Origin: Micromonospora marina
GTDB lineage: Bacteria; Actinomycetota; Actinomycetes; Mycobacteriales; Micromonosporaceae
DNA length: 64,000 nt
Reading direction: 5' to 3'
Assembly (NCBI RefSeq): GCF_900091565.1
Contig: NZ_FMCV01000007.1
Location: 1 to 64,000 of the forward strand
Shown here: positions 43,319-51,639 of the stretch, one piece after another
Numbering within the stretch: position 1 is the stretch's first letter
Layout: each line of letters begins with the position of its first letter
Program-made: the position numbers and the translations under genes
Notes under the pieces: model-generated
Told to the model about the DNA's origin: nothing
Databases searched by the model: none
Seen by the model: only the letters and a program-made list of their open reading frames with translations

Positions 43319-45078
43319 CCGCCGGGGTGGGCGCGGACGGCGCCCGGGTGCTGGATCTCGGCGCGGGCTGGCCACGCCTGACCTCCGGGCCGGTCACCGC
43401 GATGTCCGGCCTGGCGGTGCCGGCCGTCGAGGCACAGGATCGCGAGCCCGACGAGACGGGTGGGCAGACCCCGCGGGCGTTGCGGCGGGCCCGCCGGCGG
43501 CGGGCCGCGCAGGAGGCGGCCGAGCAGCGGTACCGGCAGCGGCTGGCCCGGCAGAACAGCGCCGAGGCGGTCCCGCACCGGGGCGCGCCCGGGGTGGGCG
43601 GTGGCCGGGTGGCCGCGCTGGACCCGCCCGCCATGTGGCGGGCCACCACCGTGCAGGCGTGCGGGCTCTGGCCGTTCGCCTCCGGCTCCGGTGCCCCGAT
43701 GACCGGGGTCCCGCTCGGTCAGCACATCAGCACCGGCGCCACGGTCTGCGGTGACCCGCTCAACTGGTTCACCCGGGCCCGCTACATCTCCAACCCGTCG
43801 CTGTTCATGCTCGGCATGCCCGGTCTCGGCAAGTCCACGCTGATCAACCGGATGCTGATCGGCCTGGCCGGGCAGGGCGTCGTCCCGCTGGTGCTCGGCG
43901 ACCTCAAGCCCGACTACGCGGACACCGTCCGGGCGCTCGGCGGACAGGTCATCTCCATCGCCCGGGGCGTCGGCGGGCTCAACGTGCTGGACCCGGGCGC
44001 GATGGGCGCGGCGGCGGCGCGGATCGGCGGGCAGGCCGGCGAGGCGCTGGCCGCCGAGTCCCACGGTCGGGTGCTGAACATGGTGGCCGCGTTGCTCACC
44101 ATCGTGCGCGGCGCGCCGATCAGCGACCACGAGCAGTCGGTGCTCTCCGCCTGCCTGCGGCACCTGCGCGAGCGCACCGCGCCGGGCCGCACGTACCGGC
44201 TGCCCGACCTGCTCGCGGTGCTCGAGGAGGGGCCGCCGCAGGTCCGCCAGGTCACCCTGGACCGGGGGCAGGAGTCCCGGTACCGGGACGCCGTCGACCC
44301 CCTGCACCGGTCGCTGCTCGGCATCGTGGACGGCCCGCTCGGGGACACGTTCGCGGCGGAGACGGCCACCCGGATCGACCCGGACGCCACCGCCGTCTGC
44401 ATCGACATCTCCCGCATCGGCGAGGCGGACGGCCAGTTGACCGCCGCCGCGATGCTCGCCGCGTGGTCGGACGGCCTGGGTACGGTCTCCGCCTCGCACG
44501 CGCTCGCGGACGCCGGAATCGCGCCCCGGCGCTGGTTCTTCACCGTGCTCGACGAGCTGTGGCGCCCGCTGCGGGCGGCCTCCGGCATCGTCGACCGGAT
44601 CGACGCCCTCACCCGCCTGAACCGCTCGCTCGGCCTGGCCGACGCGAAGATCACCCACACCCTGAAGGACGCGGAGGCGCTGGGCAGCGAGGCGGACAAG
44701 GCCAAGGCGCGGGGTTTCGTGGAGCGCGCCGGCATGGTCGCCTGCGCCGGCCTGCCGAGGGCGGAGATGGAGGAGCTGGCCCGCGTGGTGGGGCTGTCCC
44801 GGCGCGAGATCGACCTGGTCTCGTCGTGGTCGTCGCCGGCCGGTTGGGCCCAGGACGGCGGCAACGAGGAGCCACCCGGCCGGGGGCGCTTCCTGATCAA
44901 GGTGGGTGGGCGGCCCGGCATCCCGATCCGGGTCGCGATCACCGACGCCGAGCGGCACCTGCACGACACGAACACCCGGTGGATCGCCAACGGCGATGCC
45001 GAGCGGATGCTCGCGGAACGGGCCGCGGTGGTACGCGCCGTCACGGCCGGCGACCTGCCCGGCACGGGGCAGCGGTGA
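43315..45078 (+). CDS. VirB4/TraC-like secretion ATPase
   Basis: The 587-residue protein has a charged N-terminal helix (RRARRRRAAQEAAEQRYRQRLARQ) and then the ATPase: Walker A LGMPGLGKST (about 167-175), VLGDLKPDY, and Walker B-like WFFTVLDELW. A C-terminal helical part contains HTLKDAEALGSEADKAKARGF and AGMVACAGLPRAEMEEL, the usual VirB4 sensor region. It lacks the VirB4 N-terminal domain, which is in the SCO6880 gene just upstream. It powers assembly and substrate transfer. Confidence 0.85.
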   Translation: MTAGVGADGARVLDLGAGWPRLTSGPVTAMSGLAVPAVEAQDREPDETGGQTPRALRRARRRRAAQEAAEQRYRQRLARQNSAEAVPHRGAPGVGGGRVAALDPPAMWRATTVQACGLWPFASGSGAPMTGVPLGQHISTGATVCGDPLNWFTRARYISNPSLFMLGMPGLGKSTLINRMLIGLAGQGVVPLVLGDLKPDYADTVRALGGQVISIARGVGGLNVLDPGAMGAAAARIGGQAGEALAAESHGRVLNMVAALLTIVRGAPISDHEQSVLSACLRHLRERTAPGRTYRLPDLLAVLEEGPPQVRQVTLDRGQESRYRDAVDPLHRSLLGIVDGPLGDTFAAETATRIDPDATAVCIDISRIGEADGQLTAAAMLAAWSDGLGTVSASHALADAGIAPRRWFFTVLDELWRPLRAASGIVDRIDALTRLNRSLGLADAKITHTLKDAEALGSEADKAKARGFVERAGMVACAGLPRAEMEELARVVGLSRREIDLVSSWSSPAGWAQDGGNEEPPGRGRFLIKVGGRPGIPIRVAITDAERHLHDTNTRWIANGDAERMLAERAAVVRAVTAGDLPGTGQR

Positions 45079-46823
45079 GGCGCGGCGGCGCCGGCGGTGA
45101 CCTGCTGGCCTGGCTGATCCCCGTGCTCGCGCTGGTCAACCTCACCGTCTTCGCCCTGCTGTGGCTCGGCGGCACGCTTGCCGCCGCGCTCGGCGGGTAC
45201 GGCTGGCGGCCACCGCCGTTCCGCCTGGAGGTCTACCTGAGCCTGCTCGGCGGCGGCCCCGGTGCGGTCTGGCCGGGCGTACCCCCGGCCCTGGTGTACG
45301 CGGGCGCGGCGGCGCTGGTGCCGCTTGTCGCCGCGCCGGTGGTCACGGCGACCCGCGCGGTCCTGCGTCGGATGGCGCAGCCGTCGAACCTGGCCGGCGT
45401 GGACGACCTGCGGGCGATGACCGGCCGGGCGGCCGAGGCGCGGGCCCGCGAGCTGCGTCCCTCGCTGAAGGACGTGGCCCGGCTGCGCCCCGACGACACC
45501 GGGAACCTGCTCGGCGACCTGCTGCCGTCCGGGCCGGAGCTGCGCTCCTCGTACGAGGACGTGGAGCTGGACCTGATGGCCCCGCGCGCCGGCAAGTCGA
45601 CGGGCATCGCCGTGCCCCGGGTGCTACGCGCCCCCGGCCCGGTGCTGCTCACCTCGAACAAGTCGGACGTCTACCTGGTCACCCGACAGGAACGGGCCCG
45701 CGTCGGTCGGGTGTGGACGTTCGACCCGCAGGGCATCGTCTACTCCGAGCGCGACATGTGGTGGGACATGCTCGGCGGCTGCCGCACCCTGGAGGGGGCG
45801 CGGCGGCTCGCCGGCCACTTCGTCAGCTCGGTCAATGACGACGCGTCCAAGAAGGACTTCTGGATCGCCGCCGCGCAGAACACGCTGACCGCGCTCTTCC
45901 TCGCCGCCGCGCACGGTGGCGCGTCGGTCGGCGAGATGCTGGCCTGGCTGGCGGACCCGGGCGACCGTACCCCGATCGACCTGCTCCGCGACGCCGGCCT
46001 GGACGCGATGGCCGACCAGCTCCAGGGCACCGTGCGCGGGGCGGTGCAGACCCGCGACGGCATCTACGAGACGTCCCGGCAGTGCGTCGCCTGCCTGCTC
46101 GACCCGGAGATCCTGGCCTGGGTCAGCCCGGACCCGAACCGCCCGGAGTTCGTGCCGGAGGAGCACGTGCTCGGCCGGGACACGCTCTACCTGCTGTCCA
46201 AGGACGGCGGCGGGTCCGCCGCCGGGGTGATCGCCGGGCTGGCCGACGCCGTGGTACGCGCCGGCGTGGTGGCCGCCGAGCGGATGGGCGGCCGGCTGGA
46301 CCCGCCCATGACCGCCGTGCTGGACGAGGCGGCGAACGTGTGCCGCATCGCCGACCTGCCCGACCTCTACAGCCACCTCGGCTCGCGCGGCATCAGCGTG
46401 GTCACGCTGTTGCAGAGCTACCGGCAGGGGGTACGGGTCTGGGGCGACGCCGGGATGGACGCGTTGTGGAGCGCGGCCACGGTCAAGCTGCTGGGCGCGG
46501 GGCTGGACGACGCCGACTTCGTGGACAAGGTGGCCCGGCTGGTCGGTCAGCACGACGTGCGGACCCCGACCTACTCCCGGTCCCGCGACGGCTCGTCCCG
46601 GTCGGTGTCGTACCGGCAGGAGCAGGTGCTGCCGGCGGACCGGATCCGGGCGCTGCCCAAGGGCACGGCGCTGCTGCTGGCGACCGGCGTGCGCCCGGCG
46701 GTGATCCGGCTGCGCCCCTGGTTCAAGGAGCCGGACGCGGCCCCCATCGCGGCGGCGGCGAAGGCCGAGGCGCAGGCGGTCACCGAGCGGGCGGCGGCGG
46801 CCTGGCGCCAGCGGGGCGGGTGA
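45075..46823 (+). CDS. VirD4/TraG-like type IV coupling ATPase
   Basis: The 582-residue protein has two N-terminal transmembrane segments (about 11-40 and 72-92). Walker A is MAPRAGKST (~169-176), followed by SNKSDVYLVTR, VWTFDPQG, Walker B TAVLDEAANVC and SYRQGVRVWG. These are classic TraG/VirD4 motifs. GTG 45075 overlaps the stop of the VirB4-like gene by four bases; a longer frame upstream would lie inside that gene. Coupling proteins select substrates. No relaxase is encoded nearby, so the substrate may be protein. Confidence 0.9.
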   Translation: MRRGGAGGDLLAWLIPVLALVNLTVFALLWLGGTLAAALGGYGWRPPPFRLEVYLSLLGGGPGAVWPGVPPALVYAGAAALVPLVAAPVVTATRAVLRRMAQPSNLAGVDDLRAMTGRAAEARARELRPSLKDVARLRPDDTGNLLGDLLPSGPELRSSYEDVELDLMAPRAGKSTGIAVPRVLRAPGPVLLTSNKSDVYLVTRQERARVGRVWTFDPQGIVYSERDMWWDMLGGCRTLEGARRLAGHFVSSVNDDASKKDFWIAAAQNTLTALFLAAAHGGASVGEMLAWLADPGDRTPIDLLRDAGLDAMADQLQGTVRGAVQTRDGIYETSRQCVACLLDPEILAWVSPDPNRPEFVPEEHVLGRDTLYLLSKDGGGSAAGVIAGLADAVVRAGVVAAERMGGRLDPPMTAVLDEAANVCRIADLPDLYSHLGSRGISVVTLLQSYRQGVRVWGDAGMDALWSAATVKLLGAGLDDADFVDKVARLVGQHDVRTPTYSRSRDGSSRSVSYRQEQVLPADRIRALPKGTALLLATGVRPAVIRLRPWFKEPDAAPIAAAAKAEAQAVTERAAAAWRQRGG

Positions 46824-46829
46824 GCGACG

Positions 46830-48269
46830 GTGTCGAAGCTGGGGGCCGCGCGGGCGGCGCACCAGGCGACCACGAACCGGTTCGGCGCCACCGAGATCAC
46901 CTGGCTGATCATCTCGACGGTGGGGATGTTGCCCCTCGCGGCGATGGCGGCGCTGGCGCTGGTCGTCCTGGTGATCGTCATCCTGCTCAGCGGCTCGCAG
47001 ATGACCTCCTACTCGCCGGACCCGTCCAGCACGCTCGGGCCGGGCGCGGCCGGCAGCGTCCTCACCGAACTCGCCGGTGGCGACGGTCGCGGCGGCTTCC
47101 AGGAGTCGGGCGTGCCCGACCCGGACCTGGTCGCGCCGATCCGGGCCGCCGCCCGGGAGTGCGACCTGCTCACCCCGGTGATCCTCGCGGCCCAGATCGA
47201 GTACGCGTCGGACTTCGACGCGGACAAGGAGGGTCAGCAGGGCCGCAAGGGGCTGTCCCAGCTCACTCCCGACGTCTTCGAGCGCTACGGCGAGGACGAC
47301 GACGACAGCGGTGAGGCCTCGGCGCTCGACCCGGAGGACTCGATCCACGCCCACGCCCGGTGGTTCTGCCACCTCGCCGGGGAGACCCAGCGGCTGCTGG
47401 ACAGCGAGAGCGTCGTCGGTGACCACCTCACGCTGACGTTGCTGGCCTGGGACCAGGGTGTGGAGGCGGTGAAGGCGCAGGGCGGCATGCCGGTCATCGT
47501 GCTGGACAGCTACCCGTTCCGGGTGCGCGGCCTGTTCGCCCGCTACACCATCGGCGGCACGGACACGTCGACCGCGACACCGGAACCGTCCCCGTCGGGG
47601 TCCCCCGCTGCCGGGTCGAGGAAGCGCACGGCGCCGGACGACGACGGCGCGCTGCTCACCGGGTCGACGTTCGACGCCGTGTTCCCCGGCCGCAACCCCT
47701 TCTACACGTACGCCGGGCTCACCGACGCGATGGCGGCGTTCCCCGCGTTCGCCGCCACCGGCGACGAACGGACCCGCCGGCGGGAGCTGGCGGCGTTCCT
47801 GGCCAACGTCGACCACGAGACCGGCGGTCTGGTGCACGTCGACGAGATCGACCGGGCGGCCTGGGGCACCTACTGCGACGGCGCTCAGCCCTACGGGTGC
47901 CCGGCCGGCCGGACCGCCTACCACGGGCGGGGGCCGATCCAGCTGAGCTGGAACAGCAACTACAAGGCGGCCGGCGACGCGCTCGGGCTCGACCTGCTCG
48001 GCAACCCGGATCTGGTGTCCACCGACCCGTCGGTGGCCTGGCGGACCGCGCTCTGGTTCTGGATGACCCAGCGCGGCGCGGGCACCACCACTCCGCACGC
48101 GGCGATCACCGGCGGCGCGGGTTTCGGCGGCACGATCCGCAGCATCAACGGCGCGCTGGAGTGCGGCGGCGGCAACGCCGGGCAGGTGGACAAGCGGGTC
48201 GACGCGTACCGGCGGATCACCGCCGCGCTCGACGTCGACCCCGGGGACGAGGGGACATTGAGATGTTGA
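46830..48269 (+). CDS. Membrane-anchored GH19 (chitinase-like) cell-wall hydrolase
   Basis: The 479-residue protein has a transmembrane anchor at about 32-57 (LAAMAALALVVLVIVILLSG). A transglycosylase-like module follows (PVILAAQIEYASDFDADKEG) in which the expected catalytic Glu before Ser appears to be Ala. After a Ser/Pro linker comes a GH19 domain with FLANVDHETGG (catalytic Glu) and YHGRGPIQLSWNSNYKAAG, the GH19 signature. GH19 domains of this kind cut peptidoglycan or chitin. In this position it should make the gap for the channel, as VirB1 does. GTG 46830 follows the coupling-protein gene by six bases. Confidence 0.85.
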   Translation: MSKLGAARAAHQATTNRFGATEITWLIISTVGMLPLAAMAALALVVLVIVILLSGSQMTSYSPDPSSTLGPGAAGSVLTELAGGDGRGGFQESGVPDPDLVAPIRAAARECDLLTPVILAAQIEYASDFDADKEGQQGRKGLSQLTPDVFERYGEDDDDSGEASALDPEDSIHAHARWFCHLAGETQRLLDSESVVGDHLTLTLLAWDQGVEAVKAQGGMPVIVLDSYPFRVRGLFARYTIGGTDTSTATPEPSPSGSPAAGSRKRTAPDDDGALLTGSTFDAVFPGRNPFYTYAGLTDAMAAFPAFAATGDERTRRRELAAFLANVDHETGGLVHVDEIDRAAWGTYCDGAQPYGCPAGRTAYHGRGPIQLSWNSNYKAAGDALGLDLLGNPDLVSTDPSVAWRTALWFWMTQRGAGTTTPHAAITGGAGFGGTIRSINGALECGGGNAGQVDKRVDAYRRITAALDVDPGDEGTLRC

Positions 48270-48643
48270 CCGACAAGCCGGCGCCCCGGCCGTTCTTCAT
48301 CCTCTACCTCGACGGTCCAGAGTACGTCGAGGAGCTGCGCCGGCTCACCTCCTGGGTGGAGGGCCTGCTGCTGCCGGTCTACGGCGGCGAGGTCACCTCC
48401 GGCGCGCCGTGGTGCCCCCGCTGGTGGGAGCACCCGGAGGCGATCGCCTACCTGCACGGGCTCTGGCTCGCCTGGCAGGAGCGGACCTCGCCGAGCGCGG
48501 CGCCGTCCGACCCGGCGCTGTGGCACCAGAACCATCTCTGGCCGACGATGACCGCGCTGCGCGACCCCAACGGCCCGTTCGCCGGTTGCAAACCCGGGGG
48601 GCACCGGCCGAAGGAGCGGCCCTGGGTCGAGCGCGACGACTGA
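48263..48643 (+). CDS. DUF4913 protein
   Basis: The 126-residue soluble protein has paired tryptophans and an aromatic core: LTSWVEGLLLPVYGGE, WCPRWWEHPEAIAYLHGLWLAWQ and ALWHQNHLWPTMTALRDPNGPFAGCKPG. This is the DUF4913 pattern, a small domain common in actinobacterial mobile elements and secretion loci. ATG 48263 overlaps the end of the GH19 gene by seven bases. It is the last gene of the plus-strand run. Function is unknown. Confidence 0.75.
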   Translation: MLTDKPAPRPFFILYLDGPEYVEELRRLTSWVEGLLLPVYGGEVTSGAPWCPRWWEHPEAIAYLHGLWLAWQERTSPSAAPSDPALWHQNHLWPTMTALRDPNGPFAGCKPGGHRPKERPWVERDD

Positions 48644-48700
48644 GCGGCCCGCCGGGAGGATGCGGACCGCTGTCTCAATCCCGCGACCGGGCAGAAGGCA

Positions 48701-49111
48701 TTACTGCACGATTGCGGTCGCCTCCAGTTCGACGAGCACGTCGGGCTCGAAGAGGTGGTCCACTCCGATCAGTGACGCCGGCGGAAGGGGCCAGGGCAGG
48801 CCGAGCTCCTCGATGACCGATTCGATCCCGGCCATGAACGGCCCGATCTTCTCGGGTGCCCACTCGGTGACGTAGAAGGTCAACCGGACCACGTCGTCGA
48901 ACGAGGCGTCGGCTCCGGCGAGGGCACGGCCGGTGTTGCGCAGCGTCTGCGCGACCTGCCCGGCCAGATCGCCCGGCGCGACCGGTGAGCCATCTGCCAG
49001 TCGGGCGATCTGACCGCTGACGTGGATGTGACGTGACCCGGTTGCCACCGCCACGTGATGGTAGGGCGTGTTCGGCTGAAGGCCGTCAGGGCTGATGCGG
49101 GTGACGGGCAT
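48701..49111 (-). CDS. Rid-family (YjgF/UK114-like) protein
   Basis: The 136-residue protein includes VSGQIARLADGSPVAPGDLAGQVAQTLRN, DDVVRLTFYVTEW and the end DVLVELEATAIV. RidA proteins hydrolyse reactive enamines/imines, but the arginine that anchors the substrate carboxylate just before the last motif is not evident here (SLIGVDHLFEPDVLVELEA). It may therefore belong to a Rid subgroup with another activity. GGAG lies seven bases before ATG 49111. It is divergent from the HxlR gene, with an operator in between, so it is probably controlled by it. Confidence 0.85.
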   Translation of the reverse strand: MPVTRISPDGLQPNTPYHHVAVATGSRHIHVSGQIARLADGSPVAPGDLAGQVAQTLRNTGRALAGADASFDDVVRLTFYVTEWAPEKIGPFMAGIESVIEELGLPWPLPPASLIGVDHLFEPDVLVELEATAIVQ

Positions 49112-49130
49112 CGCTTCTCCTTTGCGGAAC

Positions 49131-49159
49131 CAACTAGGTTTACCATTGATACCTAGTTG
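49131..49159. promoter_or_regulatory. Operator-like palindrome between Rid and HxlR genes
   Basis: CAACTAGGT (49131-49139) and ACCTAGTTG (49151-49159) form a perfect 9-bp inverted repeat with 11-base spacing, about two helical turns between half-site centres. It lies in the 78-bp divergent space, 20 bp upstream of the Rid start and 30 bp upstream of the HxlR start. It is the likely binding site of the HxlR-type dimer. Confidence 0.7.
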
Positions 49160-49189
49160 ACGGAGGGCACTTCAAGGAGGCCTGGTTTC

Positions 49190-49567
49190 ATGCGCGATAC
49201 CACCACCGCCCCTGCCGAGGAGATGCGTATCGACGCGCCGCACCGCGAGCTGCTCGACCAGGTGTTGGACAAGTGGTCGCTGAGCGTTCTCAACGAACTG
49301 TGCGAGCGTCCCTGCCGCTTCAACGAGCTACGCCGGGCGGTTCCGAAGGTGACGCAGAAATCGCTCACCGCGACCCTGCGCCGACTCGAGCGCAACGGGA
49401 TCATCGAACGGCACGTCGTGGCGACCCGCCCGATCGCAGTGGAGTACCGGATCACCCGGCTGGGAAAAACCCTGCGCGCACCAGTCGACGCCCTCCTCGA
49501 GTGGGCCGACACCTACCTGCCGCAGATCGAACACGCCCGCGAGGCGTTCGACGCGGGAATCGAGTAA
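49190..49567 (+). CDS. HxlR-family transcriptional regulator
   Basis: The 125-residue protein has the winged-helix core LLDQVLDKWSLSVLNELCERPCRFNELRRAVPKVTQKSLTATLRRLERNGIIER, then VEYRITRLGKTL and a helical end. These are all hallmarks of HxlR/MarR-like regulators. ATG 49190 is chosen with AAGGAGG nine bases upstream; an earlier TTG at 49157 lies within the operator. It probably represses itself and the divergent Rid gene. The residues that would sense a ligand are not identifiable. Confidence 0.9.
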   Translation: MRDTTTAPAEEMRIDAPHRELLDQVLDKWSLSVLNELCERPCRFNELRRAVPKVTQKSLTATLRRLERNGIIERHVVATRPIAVEYRITRLGKTLRAPVDALLEWADTYLPQIEHAREAFDAGIE

Positions 49568-49783
49568 CGAGTGCGGGCCGCACCGCGTCCTGCAGCGTGG
49601 CATCGAGACCCACGTGCGGCCCGCGACACAGGAGTACGACATGGGCGGGTTGCCGGATGGATGCCCGCGGTCGCCGGCGCTCCACGCGCCCTGTCGTCCG
49701 GTCTCCACAGAATCCGGGCGGTTCAGCCCGTCGATGCAGTCCCGCCGGCCGAACCCGTGCCGGAACCGGAGAGGTTCCGAGCA

Positions 49784-50473
49784 TCAGCCGCCGGCCGGTT
49801 TGCGGGTGGGCCCCCGGTCGGTGAATCGGAATGTGTCGGGTTGTGGCGCGTCGTCCAGGACCAGGCCGGCGCCGGAGGATCTGCGCAGGTACGCCGAGTC
49901 GTTGCTGATGGCGTACGTCTGCGGGGTCTGCGGGGTGATGGTGAAACGCTGGTCCGGGTCGTCGGGGTCGCAGACGACACCCTCAACGGTCAACGGCTGG
50001 CCGGTCTCGCGGTAGACCCGCCAGCAGGTGGGCTCGTCGGAGGCGGGGTGGCCGTCACGCTTGCCGTAAGCCTTGATGAGGTATTCGCCGCCACCGAGTG
50101 GAGTCGGGACGAAGGACTGACGGCCGCTGTCGTCGTCGACCTCGGTGAGGAAGCCGCCGTCGAGTGAGAGCGCGGATCCGGTGACCCGCACGATCGCCAC
50201 CTCACGTTCCCCGGCGAGGACCGGATCAGGAGTCGGGGACGACGTCGTCGGGGGCGTGGCAGGGATGGTCGGCAAGGTCCGCGGCCGGTTGCCCGGCTGG
50301 ACGACAACTGCTCCGGTGGCGAGCAGAACCGCCAGCGTTGCCGTGGCGACCCGCCGGTGCCGACGGCGGGCGCGGCTACGTTCGTGGATTTCGGTGAGTT
50401 CGGGTAGCTGCCCGAAGCGTTCGGCCTGCCCGGCGAGCGAGCGCAGCGCGTCCTCGATGCGGGAGTCAGGCAT
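49784..50473 (-). CDS. Membrane-anchored anti-sigma-like protein
   Basis: The 229-residue protein has a cytoplasmic N-terminus (EDALRSLAGQAERFGQLPELTEI), a transmembrane segment (VATATLAVLLATGAVVV, about 42-58), a Pro/Thr linker and an extracellular domain of about 130 residues (SLDGGFLTEVDDDSGRQSFVPTPLGGGEYLIKAYGKRDGHPAS). This domain has beta-trefoil-like features and is shared with the secreted protein at 51094-51639. It overlaps the upstream ECF sigma gene by eight bases. The role as sensor/anti-sigma factor is inferred. Confidence 0.75.
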   Translation of the reverse strand: MPDSRIEDALRSLAGQAERFGQLPELTEIHERSRARRRHRRVATATLAVLLATGAVVVQPGNRPRTLPTIPATPPTTSSPTPDPVLAGEREVAIVRVTGSALSLDGGFLTEVDDDSGRQSFVPTPLGGGEYLIKAYGKRDGHPASDEPTCWRVYRETGQPLTVEGVVCDPDDPDQRFTITPQTPQTYAISNDSAYLRRSSGAGLVLDDAPQPDTFRFTDRGPTRKPAGG

Positions 50474-50966
50474 CGTGACCCACGCAATGCCCGTTTCCGG
50501 TCAGGTGACCGGCCAGTGCCCGTCGGCCCCGGACGAGCCAGGTCTTGACCGTGTTGGCGGACCGGCCGGTCTCGGCGGCGATCTCGGCGACGCTGAGCCC
50601 GACGAGGTGGTGCAGGACGATGACCCGCCGCTGCTCGGCGGGGATGAGACGCAGGGCCTGCACCACGACCACGTGGTCGGGGTTGATGGCGGCGACGTGG
50701 TCGTCGACCGTCTCGCGGTGGTGGGCGCGCATCCGGTTCACCGCCTTACGCCACGCGGAGACCGCGATGCGGTAGGCGACCCGGCGCACCCAGGCTTCAG
50801 GGCTGTCACAGTCGCGTACGGCGCTCCATCGGTCCCATGCTCGTAGGTATGCCTCCGCCACGGCGTCCTCGGCGTCGGCGCGGTTACCGACCATGGCATA
50901 CACCTGACCGAGGACCCGCCGAGAAGAGCTGGCATAGAAGTCGTCAAATTCCTCTGTGCTGCGCAT
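50466..50966 (-). CDS. ECF sigma factor (SigE-like group)
   Basis: The 166-residue protein has region 2 EFDDFYASSSRRVLGQVYAMVGNRADAEDAVAEAYLRAWDRW and region 4 LRLIPAEQRRVIVLHHLVGLSVAEIAAETGRSANTVKTWLVRGRRAL. ATG 50966 is preferred over upstream starts because MRSTEEFDDFY is the usual beginning of this group. It is followed by the overlapping anti-sigma-like gene; the secreted paralogue of that protein lies just upstream on the same strand. Confidence 0.9.
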   Translation of the reverse strand: MRSTEEFDDFYASSSRRVLGQVYAMVGNRADAEDAVAEAYLRAWDRWSAVRDCDSPEAWVRRVAYRIAVSAWRKAVNRMRAHHRETVDDHVAAINPDHVVVVQALRLIPAEQRRVIVLHHLVGLSVAEIAAETGRSANTVKTWLVRGRRALAGHLTGNGHCVGHDA

Positions 50967-51093
50967 GTGTCCCTTGGCCGGAAGGATCAGGCACCCGGCA
51001 CCGCTCGGGGAGGTGAGACCGGTCTGCCCGGCGCGGCCCTCACTCACGTGGTGGCCGGAACACCGGGCCGCCGGCCACCTCCCCGAACGGCAC

Positions 51094-51639
51094 TCAGCCG
51101 CCGGCCGGAGTACGGGCGGGACCGGCGTCGACGAGACGGAAGGTGCTGAGCAGTGGTGCGTCGCCCAGTTCCTCCAGGATCAGGCCCCGCGCGGGAGAGT
51201 ACTGGAGGTACGCCCAGCTGTTACTGATCGCGTATTCCCTACGGCCCTGCGAGGTGATGGTGAACCGCTGGTGCGGGTTGGTGGCGTCGCAGACCGCGCC
51301 CTGGACGGTCAGCGGCTGGCTGGTCTCGTGGTAGACCTCCCAGCAGGCCGGCTCGTCGTTGGCCGGGTGGCCGTCGCGCTTGCCGTAGGACTTGATCAGG
51401 TACTTGCCGCCACCGAGCGGGGTCGGGACAAAGTGCTGACGGCCACTGTCGTCGTCGACCTCGGTCAACCAACCCCCGTCGAGGGAGACCACAGATTCGA
51501 ACGCCTGCACCCGAACGATGGTGACTTCGCGCTTGCCCGAGAGGACGCCGCTGGGCGCCCCGGTTGCGGGCGCGGCCGGGGCGAGGATGACGGCACCGGC
51601 GAGCACTGCCGCGCCGATCGCCCCCTTCGATGTGGACAT
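51094..51639 (-). CDS. Secreted paralogue of the anti-sigma extracellular domain
   Basis: The 181-residue protein has a signal peptide (about 1-28, ending PATGA). Its mature domain matches the extracellular part of the product of 49784-50473 almost throughout (SLDGGWLTEVDDDSGRQHFVPTPLGGGKYLIKSYGKRDGHPAND, then QRFTIT, YAISN and the PAGG end). GAGGAG lies five bases before ATG 51639. A free, secreted copy of a sensor domain could compete for ligand or report on it. Family and ligand are unknown. It is 128 bp upstream of the sigma gene on the same strand. Confidence 0.75.
   Translation of the reverse strand: MSTSKGAIGAAVLAGAVILAPAAPATGAPSGVLSGKREVTIVRVQAFESVVSLDGGWLTEVDDDSGRQHFVPTPLGGGKYLIKSYGKRDGHPANDEPACWEVYHETSQPLTVQGAVCDATNPHQRFTITSQGRREYAISNSWAYLQYSPARGLILEELGDAPLLSTFRLVDAGPARTPAGG

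Noticed and set aside
26278-48643. Classic ESX/type VII secretion cluster
   Set aside because: Despite the mycosin-like protein, no EccC-type triple ATPase, EccD or WxG100 pair is present; the ATPases are VirB4/VirD4-like.
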